From SAR86 cluster bacterium (lineage in GTDB: Bacteria > Pseudomonadota > Gammaproteobacteria > Magnimaribacterales > D2472): a DNA stretch of 9,499 nucleotides. Location: assembly GCA_016779285.1 (NCBI GenBank), contig JADHNV010000039.1, positions 1-9,499 of the forward strand, read 5' to 3'. The position numbers were made by a program, and so were the translations under genes. Positions within the stretch are counted from its first letter, which is position 1. Each line of letters opens with the position of its first letter. This document shows positions 1-5,827 of this stretch, piece after piece. Below the pieces are notes generated by a model. The model made no database searches, was not told where the DNA came from, and saw nothing but the letters and a program-made list of their open reading frames with translations.

Positions 1-1378
1 ACTCATCAATTCTATCGGTTAAAAGTAAAACCTCAGTCTCTTTGGCTTTCAGATGCTCTATGTGAGGAGAATTTACCGCGGCTTCATATGTATCAGCAAT
101 AGAATAATAGATTTTATTATCATCTCCATTCATGCGCTCAATGTATTGGTCCAAGGTGGTATCCACTTTATTTCCTTCAGAAGCTGTGCTTGCAAATAAA
201 AAGAGCTCGGCAATAGATTCTGAATTTTCGTAATCTTCAGCGGGGCCCTCTTTAATGACTAAACCAAATTCTTTCCAAAATTTTTGATAGTCTTCGGGCT
301 GATCTTTCTGCATTTTCTTTAAAGTATCTAGGACTCTCTTGGTGAGGCCTTTTTTGATTGAATCAACCAATGGATGGTCTTGAAGTATTTCGCGAGAAAC
401 ATTTAAAGGCAAATCGCTGGAATCAACTACCCCTTTCACAAAACGTAGGTAGAGAGGAAGAAAATGGGCGGCATCATCCATAATAAATACTCGCTGAATA
501 AATAGTTTGATTCCCCTAGGAGTATCTCTATTCCAAAGATCATATGGGGACTTTTCAGGAATAAAAAGTAAGCTTGAGTATTCTTGCTTGCCTTCAACTT
601 TATTATGCATCCAGGTTAAAGGGTCATTGGAATCATAAGAAATATACTTATAAAATTCTTTATATTCATCTGCTTTAACAGATCGCTTTGACTTTAACCA
701 TATGGCTTCGGAATCATTGATAGTTTCAGGCTCACCTTCTTCTGGGTTTAGTATTAAAGGGAAATTAATATACTGAGAGTATTTTTGAAGCAGGAATTTC
801 ACTCTTATTAATTCGGAAAACTCTTTATTATCTTCGTTCAGATAAATGGTGATGATTGTGCCTCTATCCTCTTTAGGAATCCTTGATAGCTGATAGGTAT
901 CCTCGCCGCTACTTTCCCACATCACTGCCTCTTCTGCAGATGCATCGGCAGATCTTGAATGAACAGATACTTTAGATGCAACCATAAATACTGAATAGAA
1001 ACCAACTCCAAATTGACCAATAAGGTTAGAATCCTTTTTTTTATCTCCGGTCATTTCTGATAAAAATTGGGCAGTTCCAGATTTGGCAATTGTTCCAATG
1101 TTCTCGATAATTTCATCTTCTGTCATACCAACTCCATTGTCTGAAATGGTTAAGGTATTATTTTTTGAATTTAGAGCTATGTTGATTTTTAAATCAGCAT
1201 CGCCTTCGATCAATTTGGAATTTTCTATAGCCTTAAATCGAAGCTTATCGAGTGCATCAGATGAGTTGGAGACAAGTTCACGAAGAAAGATCTCCTTGTT
1301 TGAATACAATGAATGGATCATCAACTGCAAAAGTTGCTTGGTTTCGGTTTGAAAAGATTTTGTTTTTGATCTAGCCAT
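1..1378 (-). CDS. htpG: Molecular chaperone HtpG (bacterial Hsp90), 3' end cut off by the window
   Basis: Cytosolic ATP-dependent Hsp90 chaperone that remodels client proteins with DnaK. The first 459 codons are visible and open throughout. The N-terminal GHKL ATPase domain is clear: the RELVSNSSDALDKL helix with the nucleotide-site Asn (about residues 34-47), DNGVGMT, GTIAKSGT (lid) and GQFGVGFYSV follow in the family order. The middle domain includes SPYDLW, RVFIMDD, LPLYLRFVKGVVDSSDLPLNVSRE and, at the edge, LLTDRIDE. HtpG proteins are roughly 620-640 residues, so the end of the middle domain and the dimerisation domain lie outside the window. The start is an ATG with a GGAG at 1392-1389, 10 nt upstream. 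A sigma-32-like promoter sits in the gap in front of it, so it is probably transcribed on its own as well as from the upstream DUF2256 gene. Identification is secure. Confidence 0.97.
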   Translation of the reverse strand, partial: MARSKTKSFQTETKQLLQLMIHSLYSNKEIFLRELVSNSSDALDKLRFKAIENSKLIEGDADLKINIALNSKNNTLTISDNGVGMTEDEIIENIGTIAKSGTAQFLSEMTGDKKKDSNLIGQFGVGFYSVFMVASKVSVHSRSADASAEEAVMWESSGEDTYQLSRIPKEDRGTIITIYLNEDNKEFSELIRVKFLLQKYSQYINFPLILNPEEGEPETINDSEAIWLKSKRSVKADEYKEFYKYISYDSNDPLTWMHNKVEGKQEYSSLLFIPEKSPYDLWNRDTPRGIKLFIQRVFIMDDAAHFLPLYLRFVKGVVDSSDLPLNVSREILQDHPLVDSIKKGLTKRVLDTLKKMQKDQPEDYQKFWKEFGLVIKEGPAEDYENSESIAELFLFASTASEGNKVDTTLDQYIERMNGDDNKIYYSIADTYEAAVNSPHIEHLKAKETEVLLLTDRIDE

Positions 1379-1402
1379 AGTTATTTATCTCCAATGGACA
1401 GA

Positions 1403-1430
1403 ATATGGTGCTGAAAGCATCAACTTCAAG
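1403..1430 (-). promoter_or_regulatory. Heat-shock (sigma-32-type) promoter of htpG
   Basis: Read on the minus strand, CTTGAAG (1430-1424) is followed after 13 nt by CACCATAT (1410-1403). The sigma-32 consensus is roughly CTTGAAA, 11-16 nt, CCCCATNT. Every position but one matches in the -10 octamer and every position but the last in the -35 heptamer. The predicted start (about 1396) gives a leader of roughly 18 nt that still contains the GGAG ribosome site. It lies wholly in the 59-nt gap between the DUF2256 stop codon and the htpG start. In E. coli htpG is a sigma-32 regulon member, so location and motif agree. Confidence 0.75.
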
Positions 1431-1437
1431 TATTTGT

Positions 1438-1578
1438 TTAATTTTTTTTTGCCTCAGCTTTACATTTTTTACTACAAAATTTGACTTCTTCCCATGATCG
1501 CTCCCATTTTTTTCTCCAAGCAAATGAACGATTGCATGTTTTGCATGTTTTAGTTTGAAGGCTTAATTTTTTATGCAA
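1438..1578 (-). CDS. DUF2256 family small zinc-ribbon protein (46 aa), TTG start
   Basis: A very small cysteine-rich, basic protein. It starts MHKKLSLQTKTCKTC and contains two CxxC-type pairs, C12/C15 and C35/C39 (CKTC and CSKKC), framing a Trp-rich core with WRKKW (21-25), a further Trp at 29 and the VKFCS motif. This is the DUF2256 signature (MHKK..., C..C, WRKKW, W..VK[YF]CS..C) over the full length. The four cysteines presumably bind one zinc. The start is TTG at 1578, chosen because it gives the family N-terminus MHKK; the only other in-frame upstream options before a stop are non-standard. No ribosome binding site is visible. It starts 8 nt after the DUF4149 stop and is likely translated from the same transcript. 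Family function is unknown; I recall members beside photolyase/cryptochrome genes in other genomes, but no such gene is here. Confidence 0.85.
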   Translation of the reverse strand: MHKKLSLQTKTCKTCNRSFAWRKKWERSWEEVKFCSKKCKAEAKKN

Positions 1579-1586
1579 AATAAAAT

Positions 1587-1985
1587 TTAATTAATCAGCA
1601 AGAAAAATTGAATGATGCTTAATGCAAAAATGACGATGGTGCAATAAATGCTCACACCATGAAAAAAAGAAAATATTTTATCCCAGCCTCTATCTTTGGC
1701 TGCATTGGTAATAGGAATAGACAGGAAACCTAACAAAGCGTGAGCTGAAATATTAATACCCAGCCACCAACTCAAGGCAGACACCTGGAAATAGAGTATT
1801 AATAGGGCTAGTAAAGATATTAGAAAAAGCAGCAAATAATATCTAGGAAAAATAGCACGCAAGAATGATGCGGCACTATCTTCATCAAGAGTTTTAAAAA
1901 TTATTGGGGTGGTTAAAACCAAATGGCTAAAAATTACCCCAGCAATCAAAAGATTGGAAAGGATGAGTGCTATTGAACTGGTCAT
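1587..1985 (-). CDS. DUF4149 (TMEM205-like) integral membrane protein
   Basis: A 132-residue protein with four predicted membrane helices, approximately residues 4-26, 47-68, 71-90 and 108-131. The segment after helix 1, PIIFKTLDEDSAASFLRAIF followed by PRYY, and the FSFFHGVS stretch before the last helix match what I know of DUF4149 (P.vF..L....A......FP.YY; LHg.S). The open frame extends upstream to 2027, but that part runs through the tRNA-Asp gene, so I place the start at the ATG at 1985, just before the first helix. That leaves only 12 nt between the tRNA 3' end and the start codon and no Shine-Dalgarno sequence. The gene most likely depends on read-through from the tRNA-Asp promoter. 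Its biochemical role is unknown. Confidence 0.8.
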   Translation of the reverse strand: MTSSIALILSNLLIAGVIFSHLVLTTPIIFKTLDEDSAASFLRAIFPRYYLLLFLISLLALLILYFQVSALSWWLGINISAHALLGFLSIPITNAAKDRGWDKIFSFFHGVSIYCTIVIFALSIIQFFLLIN

Positions 1986-1997
1986 ATTTGATTCAAA

Positions 1998-2074
1998 TGG
2001 CGATCCGGACGAGACTCGAACTCGCAACCTCCGCCGTGACAGGGCGGCATTCTAACCAATTGAACTACCGGACC
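1998..2074 (-). tRNA. tRNA-Asp (anticodon GTC)
   Basis: 77 nt with encoded CCA. The acceptor stem GGTCCGG/CCGGATC is complete with one G-U pair; the D-arm (AGTTCAATTGGTTAGAAT), anticodon stem CCGCC/GGCGG with loop CTGTCAC (anticodon at 2040-2038) and T-arm with GTTCGAGTC are all present. Sequence agrees with gammaproteobacterial tRNA-Asp. It is the first gene of a minus-strand unit that continues into the DUF4149 gene. Confidence 0.97.
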
Positions 2075-2088
2075 ACGAATGCTTGTGA

Positions 2089-2116
2089 ATGATAGCTTTT
2101 TTTAATATTTCTGCAA
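2089..2116 (-). promoter_or_regulatory. Candidate sigma-70 promoter for tRNA-Asp
   Basis: On the minus strand TTGCAG (2116-2111) and TATCAT (2094-2089) are separated by 16 nt. The -10 box matches 5 of 6 consensus bases and the -35 box 4 of 6. The predicted start is about 8 nt upstream of the mature tRNA 5' end, a normal leader length for a tRNA. A perfect TTGACA on the same strand at 2153-2148 has no good -10 partner. Confidence 0.5.
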
Positions 2117-2146
2117 CTATTTTTGTCCTACCTATTAGAAATTATT

Positions 2147-2211
2147 TTGTCAAATTATGTAAATAAAAAGATATATATTATTTTACTATTAGCATAATTT
2201 TTTGATATTCT
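2147..2211 (+). promoter_or_regulatory. Candidate proteorhodopsin promoter region
   Basis: Two possible sigma-70 promoters can be read in this AT-rich gap. One is TTTACT (2182-2187), 18 nt, TATTCT (2206-2211), giving a leader of about 50 nt. The other is TTGTCA (2147-2152), 18 nt, ATATAT (2171-2176). Neither is decisive. A perfect 14-bp palindrome, ATTAATATATTAAT (2237-2250), follows in the leader just before the ribosome binding site. Confidence 0.3.
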
Positions 2212-2267
2212 TATCTTACTTTCCATGGGGGAGAGTATTAATATATTAATTAAAAAAGGAGTATCGA

Positions 2268-3011
2268 ATGAAATTACTTATGCTTTTAGCCGGGGTAATG
2301 ACTGTTCCTGTATTTGCGGCCGGTGGAGATCTTGATGCCAACGATTACGTTGGGGTTTCGTTCTGGTTGGTTACTGCTGCATTGCTAGCTGCAACAGTTT
2401 TCTTTTTCCTAGAAAGAGATAACGTTAACGCAAAATGGAGAACTTCATTAACTGTATCAGGCTTGGTGACAGGTATTGCATTATGGCATTATCTATACAT
2501 GCGAGGAGTTTGGGTTGACACAGGAACCTCTCCAACCGTATTTAGATATATTGACTGGTTGCTAACAGTGCCATTGTTAATTGTAGAATTCTACCTAATA
2601 CTTAAGGCTGTAACGGATGTTGCCGCTTCATTATTCTATAAATTGTTCTTAGGTTCCTTGGTAATGCTTGTCTTTGGTTACTTAGGTGAAGCTGGGATAA
2701 TGGCTGCCCTTCCTGCATTTATTATTGGATGCTTGGCATGGTTCTATATGATTTATGAGCTTTGGGCTGGTGAAGGTGCTTCTGCTAAGAATGCTTCTGG
2801 AAACGCCGCGGTTCAAACAGCTTACAACACTATGATGTGGATTATCATTATTGGTTGGGCTGTATATCCATTAGGTTATTACTTTGGATATCTAGCAGGT
2901 GGAGTAAATGAAGGTTCTCTAAACCTTATTTATAACCTTGCTGACTTCATAAATAAAATCTTGTTTGGTATTGTTATTTGGGCTGCTGCTGTCAGTGATT
3001 CAAATAAATAA
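2268..3011 (+). CDS. Proteorhodopsin, green-absorbing light-driven proton pump
   Basis: A 247-residue, seven-helix inner-membrane retinal protein that exports protons in light. An N-terminal signal-like segment ends at FAAGG (about residue 17), as in SAR86 proteorhodopsin. Key residues are all present: H74 and R93, proton acceptor D96 and donor E107 in helix C (RYIDWLLTVPLLIVE), D226 and the retinal Schiff-base lysine K230 in helix G (LADFINKILFG). L104 stands at the spectral tuning position (105 in the reference numbering), where Leu means green and Gln means blue absorption. The acceptor/donor D...T...E pattern indicates a proton pump, not a sodium or chloride pump. Start: ATG with AAAGGAG 6 nt upstream, a strong site. 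It is a single-gene transcript: divergent from tRNA-Asp and closed by an intrinsic terminator. No retinal-synthesis gene (blh, crt) is in the window, so retinal must come from elsewhere. Confidence 0.98.
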   Translation: MKLLMLLAGVMTVPVFAAGGDLDANDYVGVSFWLVTAALLAATVFFFLERDNVNAKWRTSLTVSGLVTGIALWHYLYMRGVWVDTGTSPTVFRYIDWLLTVPLLIVEFYLILKAVTDVAASLFYKLFLGSLVMLVFGYLGEAGIMAALPAFIIGCLAWFYMIYELWAGEGASAKNASGNAAVQTAYNTMMWIIIIGWAVYPLGYYFGYLAGGVNEGSLNLIYNLADFINKILFGIVIWAAAVSDSNK

Positions 3012-3024
3012 TATTAGGTTTTAA

Positions 3025-3057
3025 TAAAAAAGCCCGGATTTATCCGGGCTTTTTTTT
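3025..3057. terminator. Bidirectional intrinsic terminator between proteorhodopsin and tRNA-Val
   Basis: AGCCCGGA (3031-3038), loop TTTA, TCCGGGCT (3043-3050): an 8-bp GC-rich stem followed by seven T's and preceded by an A-run, so it works in both directions. It ends the proteorhodopsin transcript on the plus strand and the EamA/NTF2-like/tRNA-Val transcript on the minus strand. Confidence 0.93.
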
Positions 3058-3064
3058 ATTTGAT

Positions 3065-3140
3065 TGGTGGGTGATGACAGGCTCGAACTGCCGACCCTCT
3101 CGGTGTAAACGAGATGCTCTCCCAACTGAGCTAATCACCC
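3065..3140 (-). tRNA. tRNA-Val (anticodon TAC)
   Basis: 76 nt with encoded CCA. Acceptor stem GGGTGAT/ATCACCC, D-arm TAGCTCAGTTGGGAGAGCA, anticodon stem TCTCG/CGAGA with loop TTTACAC (anticodon at 3107-3105), and T-arm with GTTCGAG are intact and match gammaproteobacterial tRNA-Val. It begins 5 nt after the stop codon of the preceding protein gene and has no convincing promoter of its own, so it is probably cut from the mRNA of that operon. Confidence 0.97.
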
Positions 3141-3145
3141 AATGT

Positions 3146-3556
3146 TTACATTAAAGCCTTTAGCTGATCTTCCATTTTCTGGTAATCCCAAAAGGCCCGT
3201 AATGATACTATTTTATCGCTTGAATTTACACGATAAATTACAATCATTTTTGTTTCAATTTTTACATCACCTACAATATTAATTATTTCTGCGAAGTTAG
3301 CACATTCCTCCGCGCAAGGAATGGACTCAAGAATATTAAATTCTATATCACCGTTTGCAATTACAGTGTCATAAAACCTCTCGATTGCAGCAATGCCTTT
3401 ATGACCATGGCCCTCTGGGTCTAATGGGCTCTTGCCGATTGGATCTTGAACTATTGCATTTTCATCAAACAAAGCTAGCCAATTTTTTTTATCTTTTGCT
3501 ACAGCATAATCTCTTGAAAGAAAGCCTAGTTCTTGAGCCTTGGTTTTAGGTTTCAT
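3146..3556 (-). CDS. NTF2-like / SnoaL-like protein resembling ketosteroid isomerase
   Basis: A 136-residue soluble protein with the cone-shaped NTF2-like fold pattern: N-terminal helix, LFDENAIVQDPIG, an HGHKGI turn, an ERFYD helix and C-terminal strands ending in LRAFWDY. By hand alignment with bacterial ketosteroid (delta-5-3-oxosteroid) isomerases, Y17 and D38 (in VQDPIG) fall on the catalytic Tyr and the general-base Asp. The oxyanion-hole Asp of those enzymes appears to be replaced by a hydrophobic residue in KMIVIYRV. It may therefore act on another substrate or by another route; no substrate can be named. The ATG has AAGGAG 7 nt upstream, lying inside the last codons of the EamA gene, which it overlaps by 11 nt: clear translational coupling. 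Followed at once by tRNA-Val. Confidence 0.8.
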   Translation of the reverse strand: MKPKTKAQELGFLSRDYAVAKDKKNWLALFDENAIVQDPIGKSPLDPEGHGHKGIAAIERFYDTVIANGDIEFNILESIPCAEECANFAEIINIVGDVKIETKMIVIYRVNSSDKIVSLRAFWDYQKMEDQLKALM

Positions 3557-4448
3557 GGTTGATCTCCTTTGCAGGTTGGATTTCTAATCTAGCAAAATAT
3601 ATACCAACAAGCGCAAGAATGACAAAACTTAATTGGATAAAATTTAGATATTCATAAAATACTATAGCGCCAAAAATGGTAGCAACAATGGGCTGCATGA
3701 GTAAACCAATAGAACCAAAAGAAGCTTTTAATTTGGGCAAACTATGAGTAATAAAAAACTGACCGCCAACTTGGCACAAAATAGCCATAGCCAGTAAATT
3801 ATAAAATTGGAATGATGAGTTGGGTAAAAAATCTTTGGATTCAAACAATGCAAATATTAAACCAAATATTCCAGTAAAAAGGGTGGTATAAAAAATTATG
3901 TTAATGGAACTCTCTTCACCTAATCGAGAGATTATTAATAAATAGGCTGCGTATAAGAATGCGGCCACCAAGGCAATTCCATCCCCTATCAAAGCTGCTT
4001 CAGTTTTAATGTTTGAAAAATATATAAGGCCTATAACACCAATAAAAGTTAGCACAAAAGATAGCATGAACCGCCTGGATACTGACTCCTTAAAAATTAA
4101 AACGGCAAAAATCATCATATAAATTGATGCAGTATTTACAAAAATAGTTGCATTAGCAACAGAGGTGAACTCTAGACTCCAATGCCAAGAGCTCATATCC
4201 CCTGCAAAGGCAAGCGAGGCAACTAAGACCAGCAATAAATGCTTGCGACTTTTTAACTTAAATGCTGCAGAGCGATTGAAATAAAGATTCATAAGTGCCA
4301 AAAAAGGGAGTGCCAAAAACATTCGATAAAATAAACTCCATGATGGAGATAGTTCACTCCACCTAACAAACACTGGAGCCAAGCCAATCAAGCTTGCACC
4401 AAGGCACAAAATAAAAAAGTTTTGTGCTGACTTTAATTGTGATGACAT
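3546..4448 (-). CDS. EamA/DMT-superfamily transporter, probable exporter
   Basis: 300 residues, about ten membrane helices in two EamA repeats (roughly residues 12-140 and 150-285), the normal drug/metabolite transporter architecture (compare RhaT, YdcZ, RarD families). Repeat 1 shows GASLIGLAPVFVRW and the WHWSLEFTSVANATIFVNT segment typical of EamA; repeat 2 contains GDGIALVAAFLYAAYLLIIS. Substrate cannot be deduced. Start: the ATG at 4448 with AGGAAG 9 nt upstream; an in-frame TTG one codon earlier is possible but less likely. First gene of a minus-strand operon with the NTF2-like gene and tRNA-Val, and divergent from xseA with 17 nt between start codons, so its promoter must lie inside xseA. 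Confidence 0.9.
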   Translation of the reverse strand: MSSQLKSAQNFFILCLGASLIGLAPVFVRWSELSPSWSLFYRMFLALPFLALMNLYFNRSAAFKLKSRKHLLLVLVASLAFAGDMSSWHWSLEFTSVANATIFVNTASIYMMIFAVLIFKESVSRRFMLSFVLTFIGVIGLIYFSNIKTEAALIGDGIALVAAFLYAAYLLIISRLGEESSINIIFYTTLFTGIFGLIFALFESKDFLPNSSFQFYNLLAMAILCQVGGQFFITHSLPKLKASFGSIGLLMQPIVATIFGAIVFYEYLNFIQLSFVILALVGIYFARLEIQPAKEINHET

Positions 4449-4453
4449 CAATA

Positions 4454-4459
4454 TATACT
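4454..4459 (+). promoter_or_regulatory. Candidate -10 box for xseA, placing the transcript start at the ATG
   Basis: TATACT (4454-4459) matches the -10 consensus in 5 of 6 positions, with a weak TTTAAT 16 nt upstream (4432-4437). The start would fall near 4466, the A of the xseA ATG, and there is no Shine-Dalgarno sequence before that codon. This fits a leaderless mRNA but is only suggestive. Confidence 0.3.
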
Positions 4460-4465
4460 TCCTAT

Positions 4466-5827
4466 ATGGGCGAGGATATTGTAGAACAAGAAGATGAAAT
4501 TATATCTGTTGGGCAGCTAAACCAACAAGCAAAAAAGCTTTTAGAAAATCAATTTAGAGGGGTAGCTGTCATAGGGGAAATTTCAAATATAGCCCGTCCT
4601 ACTTCTGGCCATATTTACTTTACATTAAAAGATGAAGATGGCGCCATTCGGTGCGCAATGTTTAGAAATCAAAATTTAAGATTAAACTTCGACCCGCAAA
4701 ATGGTGATCAGTGTGTTTTAAAGGGTCAGGTCAGCCTTTATGCTCCACGCGGTGATTATCAATTAATTGTTAGCTCAATGCAGCCTGCAGGCGCCGGCAA
4801 CCTGATGCAGCAATTTGAGGGGCTCAAAAAGAAATTAGATGCAGAAGGACTATTTGCTCAAGAAATAAAAAAACAAATTCCCCCGCAGCCCAAGCACATT
4901 GGAATTATCACTTCCGAGTCTACAGCTGCATTGCAAGATATTCTCACCACAATTCAAAGACGTGCTCCCATAAGTCAAGTATCCCTAATTCCTGCAATGG
5001 TTCAAGGTGATACAGCTCCTAGAAGCATAATCAAAGCATTGCAAAGCACTTTAAATTTCAATGACTTGAATCCAGAAAATGCTTTAGATGTAATTTTAAT
5101 ATGCCGAGGAGGAGGATCGATTGAGGACTTATGGGCTTTTAATAATGAAAGTCTAGCAAGAGAATTATCTGACTTCCCTCTCCCCATTATTTCTGGTGTT
5201 GGCCATGAAATTGATTTTACTATTACAGATTTTGTTGCTGATCTTAGAGCTCCTACTCCAACAGCAGCAGCTGAACTAGTTACAGAATATTATTTTCAAC
5301 TCAATGACAGACTGGAAGAATGGAAAGTAAATCTTAGTTATTTAATTCAAGCTAGATTAACCGAAAAATCTCAGGCTATTGTCTTTGCCTCACAAAATTT
5401 AAAGAGTCCTCTCACTATGCTTAAGGAACAATCTCAATCTCTTGATAACGTTGAAATTCGTCTTGTAAGCATCATGCAAAACATCTTGAGTGGTGCAAAG
5501 CAAAGCTTTCAACTAACTAATGCTCAAATATATCAATCCAGTGCATTACAAAGATTTGGAAAATATGAAGATCGCCTCGCAAATACTCTCAACTCTTTAA
5601 ATTCACAAATAAAGAATTTAATTGGTAAGAATAAATTGATGCTGTCGAGCGTGCATTCTAATCTAAAAGCGATAAGCCCTTTGGCTGTTCTTGATAGAGG
5701 TTATGCAATAGTCATGAACGAAAATGGACGTGCGTTAAAATCCACAAAAGATCTTAAAGTTGGTGATACGGTAACCACTCGTCTTGCAGATGGAGGGTTT
5801 AGTTCAAATGTTTCAGAAAAAGATTAA
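4466..5827 (+). CDS. xseA: Exodeoxyribonuclease VII large subunit
   Basis: 453 residues (E. coli XseA is 456). Catalytic subunit of exonuclease VII, which with several copies of small XseB degrades single-stranded DNA from both ends. The N-terminal OB-fold (about 12-110) carries GEISN, SGHIYFTLKDEDGAIRCAMF and PRGDYQLIVSSMQPAG. The catalytic domain (about 130-330) carries IGIITSESTAALQDIL, ICRGGGSIEDLWAFN and GVGHEIDFTITDFVADLRAP. D158, R214, H247 and D250 align with E. coli D155, R205, H238 and D241, reported as essential. A long coiled-coil stretch (about 290-420) and the end motif LDRGYAIV follow. The open frame extends upstream to a GTG at 4424, but the ATG at 4466 gives the usual N-terminal length and avoids overlapping the divergent EamA start. 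xseB is not in the window. Confidence 0.96.
   Translation: MGEDIVEQEDEIISVGQLNQQAKKLLENQFRGVAVIGEISNIARPTSGHIYFTLKDEDGAIRCAMFRNQNLRLNFDPQNGDQCVLKGQVSLYAPRGDYQLIVSSMQPAGAGNLMQQFEGLKKKLDAEGLFAQEIKKQIPPQPKHIGIITSESTAALQDILTTIQRRAPISQVSLIPAMVQGDTAPRSIIKALQSTLNFNDLNPENALDVILICRGGGSIEDLWAFNNESLARELSDFPLPIISGVGHEIDFTITDFVADLRAPTPTAAAELVTEYYFQLNDRLEEWKVNLSYLIQARLTEKSQAIVFASQNLKSPLTMLKEQSQSLDNVEIRLVSIMQNILSGAKQSFQLTNAQIYQSSALQRFGKYEDRLANTLNSLNSQIKNLIGKNKLMLSSVHSNLKAISPLAVLDRGYAIVMNENGRALKSTKDLKVGDTVTTRLADGGFSSNVSEKD
4499..4528 (-). promoter_or_regulatory. Candidate promoter of the EamA operon, inside xseA
   Basis: On the minus strand a perfect TATAAT (4504-4499) is preceded at 18 nt by TTGTTG (4528-4523). 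The predicted start near 4492 would leave a leader of about 44 nt with the AGGAAG ribosome site. It lies in the first codons of xseA, as the 17-nt divergent gap requires. Confidence 0.4.

Noticed and set aside
1083..1352. 89-codon plus-strand frame
   Set aside because: It lies opposite the conserved ATPase domain of htpG and has no recognisable content; a shadow frame.
1986..2027. Upstream extension of the DUF4149 frame (start at 2027)
   Set aside because: These codons are tRNA-Asp sequence; the extension is polar and unlike the family N-terminus.
2225..2267. ATG at 2225 after CC, followed by GGGGGAGAG, as an earlier proteorhodopsin start or leader peptide
   Set aside because: It is out of frame with the proteorhodopsin gene, has no ribosome site before it, and runs on as a shadow frame.
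2075..3064. Integration-site duplication of a tRNA end around proteorhodopsin
   Set aside because: Apart from the GTTCGAG shared by all T-arms, I found no copy of either tRNA 3' end in the gap, and no integrase gene.
4424..4465. Upstream GTG start of xseA
   Set aside because: It would overlap the divergent EamA coding start and add residues that other XseA proteins lack.
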